The notes under the pieces: model-generated
Databases searched by the model: none
What the model was told of the DNA's origin: nothing
The model's input: the letters and a program-made list of their open reading frames with translations, nothing else
Made by a program: the position numbers and the translations under genes
Assembly (NCBI RefSeq): GCF_900105125.1
Contig: NZ_LT629750.1
Location: 2,728,001 to 2,792,000 of the forward strand
Origin: Bradyrhizobium canariense
GTDB lineage: Bacteria > Pseudomonadota > Alphaproteobacteria > Rhizobiales > Xanthobacteraceae
Direction: 5' to 3'
DNA: 64,000 bases
Shown: positions 1 through 7,379 of the stretch, in pieces
How positions within the stretch are numbered: the first letter of the stretch is position 1
How the letters are laid out: the number at the start of each line of letters is the position of its first letter

Positions 1-315
1 CACCATGGTCTGCGCGAAATCGCCGTTCGGCTGTTCCACCAGCAGCAGGTTGCGGTACTGCCTGACGTCACGGAGGTAAGCGAATTTGTCCTCGTCGTTA
101 CCGTTGCCTTCGACCTTTGCGGCATAACCGTAGAGCTCGCGCGCCTGGCCGAGCAGATCGAGACCCATATTGGCAAGTGCCATGTCCTCTTCCAGCATCG
201 GCGCGTGACCGCACCATTCCGACAGCCGATGCCCCAGAATCAGCGCATCGTCGGCGCGACGCAGCGTGTACAGCACCAGTGGGGTTTCGGTGACGGCAAT
301 GGACGCGACAGCCAT
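1..315 (-). CDS. paaC: Phenylacetyl-CoA epoxidase subunit PaaC, N-terminal part (cut by window edge)
   Basis: Translation of the minus strand from the ATG at 315 gives 105 residues that run off the left edge. The stretch LGHRLSEWCGHAPMLEEDM followed by ALANMGLDLLGQAR is characteristic of PaaC, the structural partner of PaaA in the ring-1,2-phenylacetyl-CoA epoxidase complex. It lies downstream of paaA and paaB in the same direction, as in known paa operons. The roughly 190 bases between paaB and paaC hold a palindromic repeat, which is unusual inside this operon. The missing C-terminus cannot be assessed. Confidence 0.9.
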   Translation of the reverse strand, partial: MAVASIAVTETPLVLYTLRRADDALILGHRLSEWCGHAPMLEEDMALANMGLDLLGQARELYGYAAKVEGNGNDEDKFAYLRDVRQYRNLLLVEQPNGDFAQTMV

Positions 316-348
316 GTTTTCCAACTTGCCTAAGCTAACAATATCGTT

Positions 349-467
349 GTCATTGCGAGGAGCGAAGCGACGAAGCAATCCAGCCTTTGCTTTGAGGCCC
401 TATGGATTGCTTCGCGGAGCCTGTCATCGGGCGCGCATTCGCGCGACCCGTTGGCTCGCAATGACGG
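349..467. repeat. Palindromic intergenic repeat, family A copy 1
   Basis: The ends GTCATTGCGAG (349-359) and CTCGCAATGAC (455-465) are inverted, and an inner pair GAAGCAATCC / GGATTGCTTC can form a second stem. The same design recurs at 46329-46410 and, split by another repeat, at 13768-13906. It sits in the paaB-paaC gap, so any transcript crossing it would fold strongly. Confidence 0.85.
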
Positions 468-506
468 TTTCCGTGCTGTGAACCGGCCTCACCATGAGGA
501 AGAAAA

Positions 507-794
507 TCACATATGTCCGACTTCGTCCGGCACGTCATAGAAAGTCGGATGGCGATAGATCTTGGATTCCGCCGGTTCGAACATCATGCCCTTCTCGGAC
601 GGATCAGACGCGGTGATCGCATTCGACGGCACCACCCAGATCGACAGCCCCTCGCCGCGCCGCGTGTAGATATCGCGAGCGGCCTGTAGCGCCAGCGTCG
701 CATCGGTCGCATGCAGCGAGCCGACATGCTTATGCGCAAGGCCGTTGCGGCTGCGAATAAAGACTTCCCAGAGCGGACTGTTCGGTGTGGCCAT
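507..794 (-). CDS. paaB: Phenylacetyl-CoA epoxidase subunit PaaB
   Basis: The 95-residue product MATPNSPLWEVFIRSRNGL... matches the small PaaB subunit of the 1,2-phenylacetyl-CoA epoxidase, which bridges PaaA-PaaC heterodimers. WEVFIRSRNGLAHKHVGSLH is a family signature. Two ATGs are adjacent (797 and 794). The Shine-Dalgarno GGGAGG lies only about 2 bases from the first but about 5 from the second, so 794 is preferred. It starts 22 bases after the paaA stop, which implies cotranscription. Confidence 0.93.
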   Translation of the reverse strand: MATPNSPLWEVFIRSRNGLAHKHVGSLHATDATLALQAARDIYTRRGEGLSIWVVPSNAITASDPSEKGMMFEPAESKIYRHPTFYDVPDEVGHM

Positions 795-816
795 CATGAC
801 CTCCCTTGAGTTCAGC

Positions 817-1797
817 TTACGCGGCCTGCCGTTGCCGGCGTTTCTCGGCATAGGCTTGCGCGGCCTCGCGCACCCAGGCGCCTTCATCATGCGCCTTGCG
901 GCGCGCGGCCAGACGATCGCGGTTGCACGGGCCGTTGCCGGCCAGCACCTGATTGAATTCGTTCCAGTCGATCGCGCTATACTCCCAGTTTCCCGCCGCG
1001 TTCTGCTTCATGCCGGGGTCGGGAATGGTAAGGCCGAGATACTGCGCCTGCGGCACCGTGGCGTCGACGAATTTCTGGCGCAGTTCGTCGTTCGAGAACC
1101 GCTTGATCTTCCATTTGGTCGAGGTGTCGCTGTGCTGGCTCGCTTTGTCAGGCGGACCGAACATCATCAGCACCGGCCACCACCAGCGATCGAGCGCGCT
1201 CTGCGCCATCGCCTTCTGCTCCTCGGTGCCGCGCGACAGCGTCAGCATGATCTCATAACCCTGGCGCTGATGAAAAGACTCTTCCTTGCAAACCCGGATC
1301 ATCGCGCGCGCATAGGGTCCATACGAGCAGCGGCATAGCGGAATCTGATTCATGATCGCCGCGCCATCGACCAGCCAGCCGATCGCGCCGATGTCAGCCC
1401 AGGTCAGCGTCGGATAATTGAAAATCGAGGAATATTTGGCTTTGCCGGCGAGCATCAAATCGACCAGTTCCTCGCGCGAGGTGCCGAGCGTCTCAGCGGC
1501 GGCGTAAAGATAAAGTCCGTGGCCGCATTCGTCCTGCACCTTGGCGAGCAGCGCAGCCTTGCGGCGCAGCGATGGCGCCCGCGTGATCCAATTGCCTTCG
1601 GGAAGCATGCCGACAATTTCGGAATGGGCGTGCTGGGAAATCTGCCGCGTCAGCGTCTTGCGATAGGCCGCCGGCATCCAGTCATTCGGCTCGATGCGAT
1701 CGTCAACATCGATACGCGCCTGAAACTGCGCAGCGCGGCCGGCATCCTCGATGTTGCGGTCTTCGGCGTCCGACGTGTTGAGCGCTTGCGTGTACAT
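817..1797 (-). CDS. paaA: Phenylacetyl-CoA epoxidase catalytic subunit PaaA
   Basis: 326 residues, normal for PaaA, the di-iron subunit that epoxidises phenylacetyl-CoA with O2 before ring opening. Ferritin-like iron motifs are visible: HSEIVGM near 58-64, [10 protein letters not shown] near 89-98 and EESFH at 172-176. The ATG at 1797 has the Shine-Dalgarno GGGAGG about 8 bases upstream; an in-frame start further upstream would reach into the AT-rich promoter region. It is the first gene of the paaABC run and lies directly downstream of the paaX regulator gene. Confidence 0.95.
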   Translation of the reverse strand: MYTQALNTSDAEDRNIEDAGRAAQFQARIDVDDRIEPNDWMPAAYRKTLTRQISQHAHSEIVGMLPEGNWITRAPSLRRKAALLAKVQDECGHGLYLYAAAETLGTSREELVDLMLAGKAKYSSIFNYPTLTWADIGAIGWLVDGAAIMNQIPLCRCSYGPYARAMIRVCKEESFHQRQGYEIMLTLSRGTEEQKAMAQSALDRWWWPVLMMFGPPDKASQHSDTSTKWKIKRFSNDELRQKFVDATVPQAQYLGLTIPDPGMKQNAAGNWEYSAIDWNEFNQVLAGNGPCNRDRLAARRKAHDEGAWVREAAQAYAEKRRQRQAA

Positions 1798-1831
1798 GGC
1801 CGGCCTCCCACGATTTCTTGGCACCAACGTA

Positions 1832-1870
1832 TAACATAAATTATAAAAAACAAGTTATTTTTGTAACATA
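1832..1870 (-). promoter_or_regulatory. Predicted paaA promoter with a TATGTTA direct repeat (candidate PaaX operator)
   Basis: This strikingly AT-rich gap contains, on the minus strand, a perfect -10 TATAAT (1845-1840) and a -35-like GTTACA (1867-1862) separated by 16 bases. The heptamer TATGTTA occurs twice in the same orientation (1870-1864 and 1838-1832), 32 bases apart or about three helical turns. One copy overlaps the -35 and the other lies at the expected transcription start. This arrangement suits a dimeric repressor such as PaaX, encoded next door, but binding is inferred. Confidence 0.5.
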
Positions 1871-1871
1871 T

Positions 1872-2741
1872 TTACGTCTCACCGAACCGTCGCGCCAGCT
1901 CGCCATTCGCCTTCGGCAACGCCCCGTGTTCGTTGGTCGCGTGGCGGTCAAGCCATTGCTCGGACTGTGGAAGTAGCCCGCGATAGATTTCGCCGCAGAG
2001 CTGGCGCGCCGCCCTGCCCGGCCAATCCTTGGGCAGTAAAGCCGTCGGCAGCAGCGGGTCGCGCAACACCACGCGGCGGTAATGGTGGATCAGCAGGATT
2101 CGCGCGGTGAAAGCGTCCGCGTCCGACAGGGTTTCCCGGCGGACAATCCAGCCACGCAACGGCTCGAAGGTTTTCATGAATTTCAGATAAGCGTCGGCGG
2201 TACGATCGAGCGGCCAGCTTTCGCCGAGCAGCCGCCGGCCGCTCTCGTCCTCGGCGGACACCTCGAGGCGGATCGCGGCCGCGGCTTCTTCTGGAACGGG
2301 CACGCCCGATGGCGCGATCCATACGCCGGGCAGCGGGCTTCCGAAACCAGCGTTCCTCAGCGCATCGCGAGAGGCATCGCGATCCCCGGCGTTTCCGATC
2401 AGCAGCAGTTCGAAACGCCCGGTCCAGTCGGACGGCGGCGGATCGTAGATGTGCCGGGTTGCGGCATCGAAGGTCTGCTGTCCCTTCTTGACCAGCCGAT
2501 AGAAACTGTTGCGGCCGACTTTATTACGCTCAAGCCATCCATCGGCGGCAAGCCGCGACATCGCGGTGCGCACCACGCCGCTGTCGATATCGAGCGCCTT
2601 GAAAAACTCGAGCAGCGTTCCGAGCCAGACCGAACCGCCACGCGGCACGATCGCGTCGCCGAACACGGTGATGACGATAGAGCCGGTGCGCGAAGGTTCG
2701 CGCTTGAGTTGTTCGATGATGCGGGCAAGCGGCTGCGGCAT
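1872..2741 (-). CDS. paaX: PaaX-family phenylacetyl-CoA-responsive repressor
   Basis: 289 residues, typical of PaaX. The N-terminal winged-helix region (about 20-95) carries the family pattern RTGSIVITVFGDAI and VVRTAMSRLAADGWL, followed by the PaaX C-terminal domain (LPGVWIAPSG region). In characterised systems PaaX represses paa genes and is released by phenylacetyl-CoA. Its stop codon abuts the AT-rich predicted paaA promoter, so readthrough and a dedicated promoter could both feed paaABC. The upstream hydrolase gene ends 62 bases before it. Confidence 0.92.
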   Translation of the reverse strand: MPQPLARIIEQLKREPSRTGSIVITVFGDAIVPRGGSVWLGTLLEFFKALDIDSGVVRTAMSRLAADGWLERNKVGRNSFYRLVKKGQQTFDAATRHIYDPPPSDWTGRFELLLIGNAGDRDASRDALRNAGFGSPLPGVWIAPSGVPVPEEAAAAIRLEVSAEDESGRRLLGESWPLDRTADAYLKFMKTFEPLRGWIVRRETLSDADAFTARILLIHHYRRVVLRDPLLPTALLPKDWPGRAARQLCGEIYRGLLPQSEQWLDRHATNEHGALPKANGELARRFGET

Positions 2742-2803
2742 GTATCAACGCATACCGCGTTTTTCGGATTCTCGACAACGCCGGCTTGGCGCCAGCGATG
2801 CGA

Positions 2804-3574
2804 TTACCTGTTGGGATCGGGATAGACGACGCTGCGCCAGCCGCTGCGGTCGAACGGCGCCCATTTGCCTTCGGGCTGCGCCAGACGATCGGCGACCGCA
2901 TAGACCACCGCTGGATGATGGCCCATGCCGCAATGGCTGCTTTCCACCTCGATGCTTTCCGACGTCGCCGAGGTTTTCTCCATGCAGCCCTGCCAGGCGC
3001 AGATGCCGTCGGTGCGGCTGAAGATCGCGGTCGTCGGCACCGGCGGCGTATCCGCCAACGATCCGCCAAAGCGCGTATCCTCTTCGTCGGCGCGGCGGCC
3101 GCTCGCGATCTCATAGACGCGCCAGGCATTCGTCGCCTTCGGACTGCCGGCAAACGGGCTGCCGAGCGTGATCACCGAGCGCACCCGATCCGGCATCATC
3201 TTGGCAAGCTGGCGTGCGTAAAGACCACCCAGGCTCCAGCCGACAAGGCTGATCTTGCGCCCATGGGCGTCACTCAATTCCTGCACCAGATCGACCATCG
3301 CGTGCTGCACGCCTTCGCGCAGGCCGAGATTGCGGCCCTGACGCCAGCCGCTGACCGCATAGCCACGGCTTTTCAGAAATGCGCGCAACGGCCGCGTCGA
3401 GACGTCGGAAGCGACCAGCCCCGGCAATACCAATACCGGGTGTCCGTCGCCTCGTGGCGCGAGGCTGAGAAGCGGCAAGGCCCCAAGAAAGGCACCCAGT
3501 TCGTGGATGGCTCGCCCTTCCAGAAACATCAGCGTCTTGGACGGCGGGTGAAGTGTCTGCGCGGCGACGGACAT
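2804..3574 (-). CDS. Alpha/beta hydrolase (esterase/lipase-like)
   Basis: 256 residues from the ATG at 3574, which has AGGAG 6 bases upstream. The nucleophile elbow GWSLGG places the serine at about residue 114. SRTDGI and a C-terminal SSH region offer the likely Asp and His of the triad. SVITLGSPF is shared with a second hydrolase at 16527-17303, and the two are clear paralogues. There is no signal peptide, so it is probably cytosolic. It precedes paaX in the same direction; a thioesterase or esterase role in aromatic or lipid metabolism is possible but substrate is unknown. Confidence 0.8.
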   Translation of the reverse strand: MSVAAQTLHPPSKTLMFLEGRAIHELGAFLGALPLLSLAPRGDGHPVLVLPGLVASDVSTRPLRAFLKSRGYAVSGWRQGRNLGLREGVQHAMVDLVQELSDAHGRKISLVGWSLGGLYARQLAKMMPDRVRSVITLGSPFAGSPKATNAWRVYEIASGRRADEEDTRFGGSLADTPPVPTTAIFSRTDGICAWQGCMEKTSATSESIEVESSHCGMGHHPAVVYAVADRLAQPEGKWAPFDRSGWRSVVYPDPNR

Positions 3575-3774
3575 CGGATCTCCTGTTCTGACCGGGCTCC
3601 TTACGTCTCGGCAGCCGGCCAATGGATCAATGGAAAGACGCAAACCTCGTCAAATCGTTCCGCAACGCAACATATCCATGAATCAAGCTAGGGCCTCGAT
3701 TCCTGCATTCAAGCCGCTGACATCGGACGAGACAATGGGCCTCAACATTTAAACTGGCTGCCGTGGTCCAAAAG

Positions 3775-5061
3775 TCACAGCCACCGCAACAGGAATTCAG
3801 CGGTATAGAGCGCCAGTCCGGCAAGGCCGCCGATCAGCGAGCCGTTGAAGCGAATGTATTGCAGATCCCGGCCGATGTTGATTTCGATCAGTTGTAGCAA
3901 CTGTCCCATATCCCACGCCTTGACCTGATCGGAGATGAAGCTCGATACGCCGCTTTTCTGATCCGCGATAAAGCTCCTGAACACGGTCACCAGGCCCTGG
4001 TTGATCTCGCCGCGCAACTCGATATCGCCCGCAAGCGCCTCGCCGGCTTCCGCGAACATTCGCGCCAGATGATGCTGCAGAACCTGGGTCTCGCCGGCCG
4101 CGCTGCGTTCGATGAAGGACCGCGCGTTCGACCAGATGTTTCGCGCGAGGTCGCCGAGTTCGGGCCGCGCCAGCAGATCGCGTTTCAAGCCGTCGATACG
4201 ATCGGCATAGGCCGGATCGTTGCCGAGCCGGTCCACGAACGTCAGCAGCATGCGGTCGAACTCGCCGCGAAATGCATGATTGGGATCGTTGCGGACCTCT
4301 TCGAAGAATGAAGTCGCGGACGCGACGATCTTGTTCACCAGAAATTTGTCGGTGCGATAAAGCTTAAGCAGCGTCGGCAATTCATCGCGGATTTTCCCGC
4401 GAATGAGCGCCATGGTCTCCGGCTGGGTCAGCGATTGATGAATGGCGCGCAGGAGATCGTCGAGCAATCCCTGATGCCGACCCTCGGCCACGAAGGCGCG
4501 TAGCGTGCCTGCGGCCAGCGGCGCGAGATCGATCGACAGCAATTGCGTGGTGATGCGCCTGACGATGAACGTCATCAGGCCAGAGTTTTCCGTTGCCGAG
4601 ACCGCTTCCGGCAACAGACGAAGCACGAAGCGGGCAAGATCGGCGCTGCGTTTGCGATCGCGCAGCCAGTCGGCGATGAAAGAACCGAAGTCGATCTGGC
4701 GTAGTTTGGCTTCGACCGGCCCGGCTTCGAGAAAATGCTGCTCGATGAATTCACCGAGCTTGTCCGCGATGCGGTGCTGATTGCTCTGGATGATCGCGGT
4801 GTGTGGGATCGGCAATCCCAGAGGCCTGCGAAACAGCGCCACCACGGCATACCAGTCTGCGAGGCCACCGATGGTGGCGGCTTCCGCGAACGCCGCAACG
4901 AAGCCGAACACCGGATGCAGCGGCAGCAACACCTTCGCCACGACGAACAGCGCCAGCGTTGCGGCCAGAACCAGCGTCGCCAGCGCCTTGACACGCCGAA
5001 GCTCCGCCGCGCGCGCTACGTCGCCGGGAGCGTTAATGACGAATGTGGCGGGGAGAGCCAT
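3775..5061 (-). CDS. DUF445 family membrane protein
   Basis: 428 residues from the ATG at 5061 (GGAAG upstream). A hydrophobic segment near residues 25-50 and another at the extreme C-terminus (LAGLALYTAEFLLRWL) flank a long soluble, helix-rich region, the usual DUF445 (YjiN-like) layout. EAATIGGLADWYAVVALFRRPLG is split here as the family hallmark ADWYAVVALF. The function of the family is not established; a cell-envelope role is often suggested. It is monocistronic in appearance, with a 200-base featureless gap upstream of the hydrolase start and a repeat upstream of its own start. Confidence 0.85.
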   Translation of the reverse strand: MALPATFVINAPGDVARAAELRRVKALATLVLAATLALFVVAKVLLPLHPVFGFVAAFAEAATIGGLADWYAVVALFRRPLGLPIPHTAIIQSNQHRIADKLGEFIEQHFLEAGPVEAKLRQIDFGSFIADWLRDRKRSADLARFVLRLLPEAVSATENSGLMTFIVRRITTQLLSIDLAPLAAGTLRAFVAEGRHQGLLDDLLRAIHQSLTQPETMALIRGKIRDELPTLLKLYRTDKFLVNKIVASATSFFEEVRNDPNHAFRGEFDRMLLTFVDRLGNDPAYADRIDGLKRDLLARPELGDLARNIWSNARSFIERSAAGETQVLQHHLARMFAEAGEALAGDIELRGEINQGLVTVFRSFIADQKSGVSSFISDQVKAWDMGQLLQLIEINIGRDLQYIRFNGSLIGGLAGLALYTAEFLLRWL

Positions 5062-5113
5062 GAAGACTTCCGCAGAGTTGATCGGATTCAAGCATAACGC
5101 GACGTGCCCGTCG

Positions 5114-5193
5114 CCGTCATTCCGGGGCGTGCGAAGCACGAACCCGGAATCTTGAGATTCCGGATCGCCGCTTCGCGTCGTCCGGAATGACGG
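5114..5193. repeat. Palindromic intergenic repeat, family B copy 1
   Basis: Ends CCGTCATTCCGG (from 5114) and CCGGAATGACGG (to 5193) are inverted; internal stems GTGCGAAGCAC and CGGAATCTTGAGATTCCG add a multi-branched fold. A close relative is the inner part of the nested repeat at 13794-13877. Confidence 0.85.
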
Positions 5194-5236
5194 TAGAGAT
5201 CAAGCCGGGCGTCCACGCACCAGCCAGTGTTACGCC

Positions 5237-5267
5237 AAAAAAAGAAGGCCCGCCTGAGCGAGCCTTC
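5237..5267 (-). terminator. Rho-independent terminator of the phasin gene
   Basis: On the minus strand a stem GAAGGCTCGC / GGCGGGCCTTC with a short loop is followed immediately by seven T residues. It lies 27 bases after the phasin stop codon. This is the most canonical intrinsic terminator in the window and fits a short, highly expressed gene. Confidence 0.88.
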
Positions 5268-5294
5268 GAACAAGTATTGGCCGGGTGATCGCGA

Positions 5295-5762
5295 TCAGGC
5301 GGTCTTGCTGTAGACCTTCGAGAAGTTATCCTGGGCGTTCTTGGCACCTTCGGTGACCAGCTTGCCGAGATATTCGGTGGTCGACTTCGCCCGCGACACG
5401 AACACTTCGCCGCTGGCGCGAACCAGATCGGACTGGATCTGAACCGCCTCGTTCAGCGACTTCGCGGAAGCGAGCTTATCGATACCGGAGAAGAAAGCTT
5501 CGGCATCCTGGTAGATCGCCTGCTGGATGTTGCGGCTGATCTTGGCGACTTCGCTGACCGAACCGGCAACGGCGGTCTCGATCGCGAAGGTCACCTTCTC
5601 CGAGCCAGCATGAATGTCAGCGGCACGGTCCTTGGCAGTATTGGCAGTCTTCTTCACGAACTCGCGGGCAGCCTCGGGAACCTCAAGGTTCTTGAGGGCA
5701 TCGGTCACGGGCGCGAAAGCATCCTTGACGCTGTTCAGCACGGAGTTGGTTTCGGTGGTCAT
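5295..5762 (-). CDS. Phasin (PHA granule-associated protein)
   Basis: 155 residues, rich in Ala, Lys, Glu and Ser and predicted to be almost all alpha-helical, with the phasin_2-type pattern around SVSEVAKISRNIQQAIYQDA and a C-terminal VSRAKSTTEYLGKLVTEGAK segment. Phasins coat polyhydroxyalkanoate granules and control their size. The start has GGAGAG about 7 bases upstream. The PHA synthase genes lie 1.6 kb upstream in the same direction, separated only by GNAT and an inserted IS. A strong terminator follows and two palindromes precede it, pointing to separate regulation. Confidence 0.88.
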   Translation of the reverse strand: MTTETNSVLNSVKDAFAPVTDALKNLEVPEAAREFVKKTANTAKDRAADIHAGSEKVTFAIETAVAGSVSEVAKISRNIQQAIYQDAEAFFSGIDKLASAKSLNEAVQIQSDLVRASGEVFVSRAKSTTEYLGKLVTEGAKNAQDNFSKVYSKTA

Positions 5763-5848
5763 GGGGTCTCTCCATCCTCAGGTTTGAGCTATGGGCTCAC
5801 CCCGTCCGGATTTGGCCCGGGGCCCAATTGTTCTGTCATAGTTAATGG

Positions 5849-5895
5849 TGCGATGCAATATCTATGTTGCATCGCAATATCACGAATTCGTGATA
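5849..5895 (-). promoter_or_regulatory. Two adjacent palindromes upstream of the phasin gene (candidate PhaR operator)
   Basis: TGCGATGCAA at 5849-5858 is mirrored perfectly by TTGCATCGCA at 5867-5876 with an 8-base centre. Directly beside it, 5878-5895 is a perfect 18-base palindrome (TATCACGAATTCGTGATA). Each half of the first contains TGC-N3-GCA, the core recognised by PhaR repressors of phasin genes in related bacteria. The site lies 87-133 bases upstream of the phasin start codon. Assignment to PhaR is inferred from motif and gene. Confidence 0.55.
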
Positions 5896-5938
5896 AGTCT
5901 GATTATGAAGCGATCTGGCCAGGAAACCGGCAACGCTA

Positions 5939-6786
5939 GGTGGTGTGGACACTTATCGCATCCATAAGATGATGGCTGCGAGAGTGATGACGGCAAGGTA
6001 ATTTCGAGCGGTCTTTTCGAAGCGGGTGGCGACGCGGCGGAATTGCTTGAGCTTGGAGAAGCAGCATTCGACAAGATGGCGCTGGGCATAGAGATGTTTG
6101 TCGAGCGGATATTTGAGCGCGCGTGACGGGTTGTTGGGGATGACGGCGAGCGCTCCCTTGGCGGCGATGGCTTCGCGCAAATGATCGGCGTCATAGGCTG
6201 TATCGGCCATAACGATCTCGGCGGGCAATCCCTCGATCAATGCGGCGGCTTGCGGTGCATCGCCCTTCTGACCTGCGGTAAGCGTGAAGCGCACCGGACA
6301 TCCCAGGCCGCGAACGGCCAGATGTATCTTGGTGCTCAGGCCGCCGCGCGAGCGGCCAAGCGCCTGATCTTCAGACCCCCTTTTTTCGCCCCGGCAGCGT
6401 GCTGATGCGCCCGGACGACGGTGGAATCGACGATCAGATATTCGAAATCCGGGTCGTCGGACATCGCCTCGAAGATCCGCCACCAAACACCCTTGATGCT
6501 CCATCGACTGAAGCGCCGGAACACGCTGTTCCAATCCCCGAACGCTTCCGGAAGATCACGCCAGGGAGAGCCCGTCCGCACGATCCACAGCACACCTTCC
6601 ACGAACATCCGGTTGTCGCGCCCGGTGGAGCCTTTCTGGTCAGGCCGACCTATAATCAGAGGCGCCATCCGCTCCCAAGCCGCATCGCTCAAAACCAACC
6701 GATCCATCACACCCAAGGCCGCCTCCCAAAAAGAAGCCTTGAATCTGATTTGCTCCTAAAAGGGAATCCTTAGAGTCCACACCACC
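5939..6786 (-). mobile_element. IS5-family (IS427-like) insertion sequence, complete
   Basis: An 848-base element with inverted ends GGTGGTGTGGAC (5939-5950) and GTCCACACCACC (6775-6786), flanked by a TA duplication (5937-5938 and 6787-6788) within a CTAG target. It contains one transposase gene in two overlapping frames. The ends and duplication are intact, indicating a recent insertion. It landed exactly in the stop codon of the neighbouring GNAT gene. Confidence 0.9.
5953..6716 (-). CDS. IS5-family transposase made by programmed -1 frameshift
   Basis: The first frame (6716-6336, 126 residues) holds the N-terminal helix-turn-helix-like region and the first catalytic Asp in IVDSTVVRAHQH. 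The second frame, open to 5953, supplies the second Asp in MADTAYDADHL and the Glu in RHLVECCFSKLKQFRR, completing a DDE transposase. The frames meet at AAAAAAGGGGG on the minus strand (about 6380-6390); a -1 slip gives one 254-residue protein. Such slippage is normal for IS427-group elements, so the split is not evidence of decay. Confidence 0.85.
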
Positions 6787-7379
6787 TAGTGCTGGACCGC
6801 CCCAGGCAGCCCGTAAGCCTCCATCTGGGCCCGGACCTGCGCCACGTTATGTCCGAGCACGACAATATCGTGCTTCTTGCCGTCGACATCCCGGACATGG
6901 TCGCGCAGCAGCGCTTCGGCCTTGAAGCCAAGGCTTTCGAACAGCGCGATCGCCGCCTGCTGATCGACCGTCATCTGCACCGACAGCTTTTCGAGGCCCG
7001 CGCCCAAAGCCAGCGCAAAGGTTTCCTGCGACAGCGCCCGCCCCACGCCCTGGCCGCGAACATCCAGCGACACCACCATCCGGATCTCGCCGACATGCGG
7101 CGACCACGAATGCGGATCACGCACCAGCGTACCGCAACCGACCACCTTGTCCGCCCTCACCGCGAGCAGGCTCTTGATCGCGCCGCGCTCGATTTCGTTG
7201 ATCCATGCCGACAGCACTTTCGGCTCGCTGATATTGCGCGGCAGGAACAAAAGATCATGGCCGGGAAGCTTTTGCGCGAAGTCGAGCACGGCGGCTTCGT
7301 CCGTTCGCGACATCAGGCGGAATTCAATGTCGCCGGCATCGGTCTTGGCGTGCCGCGGATAGGAACGTGTTTCACTCAT
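6786..7379 (-). CDS. GNAT-family N-acetyltransferase
   Basis: 197 residues from the ATG at 7379, which overlaps the phaC stop in an ATGA, with GGAAG upstream. The acetyl-CoA motif RGQGVGRAL lies near residue 115, followed by NQxAIALFESLGF-like sequence (here QQAAIALFESLGF), typical of GNAT enzymes. Its acceptor is unknown. Translational coupling to phaC suggests it belongs to the PHA operon, perhaps modifying a granule or metabolic protein. Its TAG stop codon is split by the IS: TA comes from the target site and G is the first base of the element. Confidence 0.85.
   Translation of the reverse strand: MSETRSYPRHAKTDAGDIEFRLMSRTDEAAVLDFAQKLPGHDLLFLPRNISEPKVLSAWINEIERGAIKSLLAVRADKVVGCGTLVRDPHSWSPHVGEIRMVVSLDVRGQGVGRALSQETFALALGAGLEKLSVQMTVDQQAAIALFESLGFKAEALLRDHVRDVDGKKHDIVVLGHNVAQVRAQMEAYGLPGAVQH

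Noticed and set aside
349..467. Possible small RNA gene in the paaB-paaC gap
   Set aside because: The sequence matches other copies of an intergenic repeat family, has no independent promoter or terminator, and so is better described as a repeat.
3575..3774. Possible small gene between the hydrolase and DUF445 genes
   Set aside because: No frame there has a plausible start, Shine-Dalgarno site and gene-like codon use; nothing else was seen in this gap.
5953..6716. Transposase read as a frameshifted pseudogene
   Set aside because: The frame change is at an A6G5 slippery run, both frames are open throughout, the DDE residues are all present and the IS ends are intact, so programmed frameshifting explains it.
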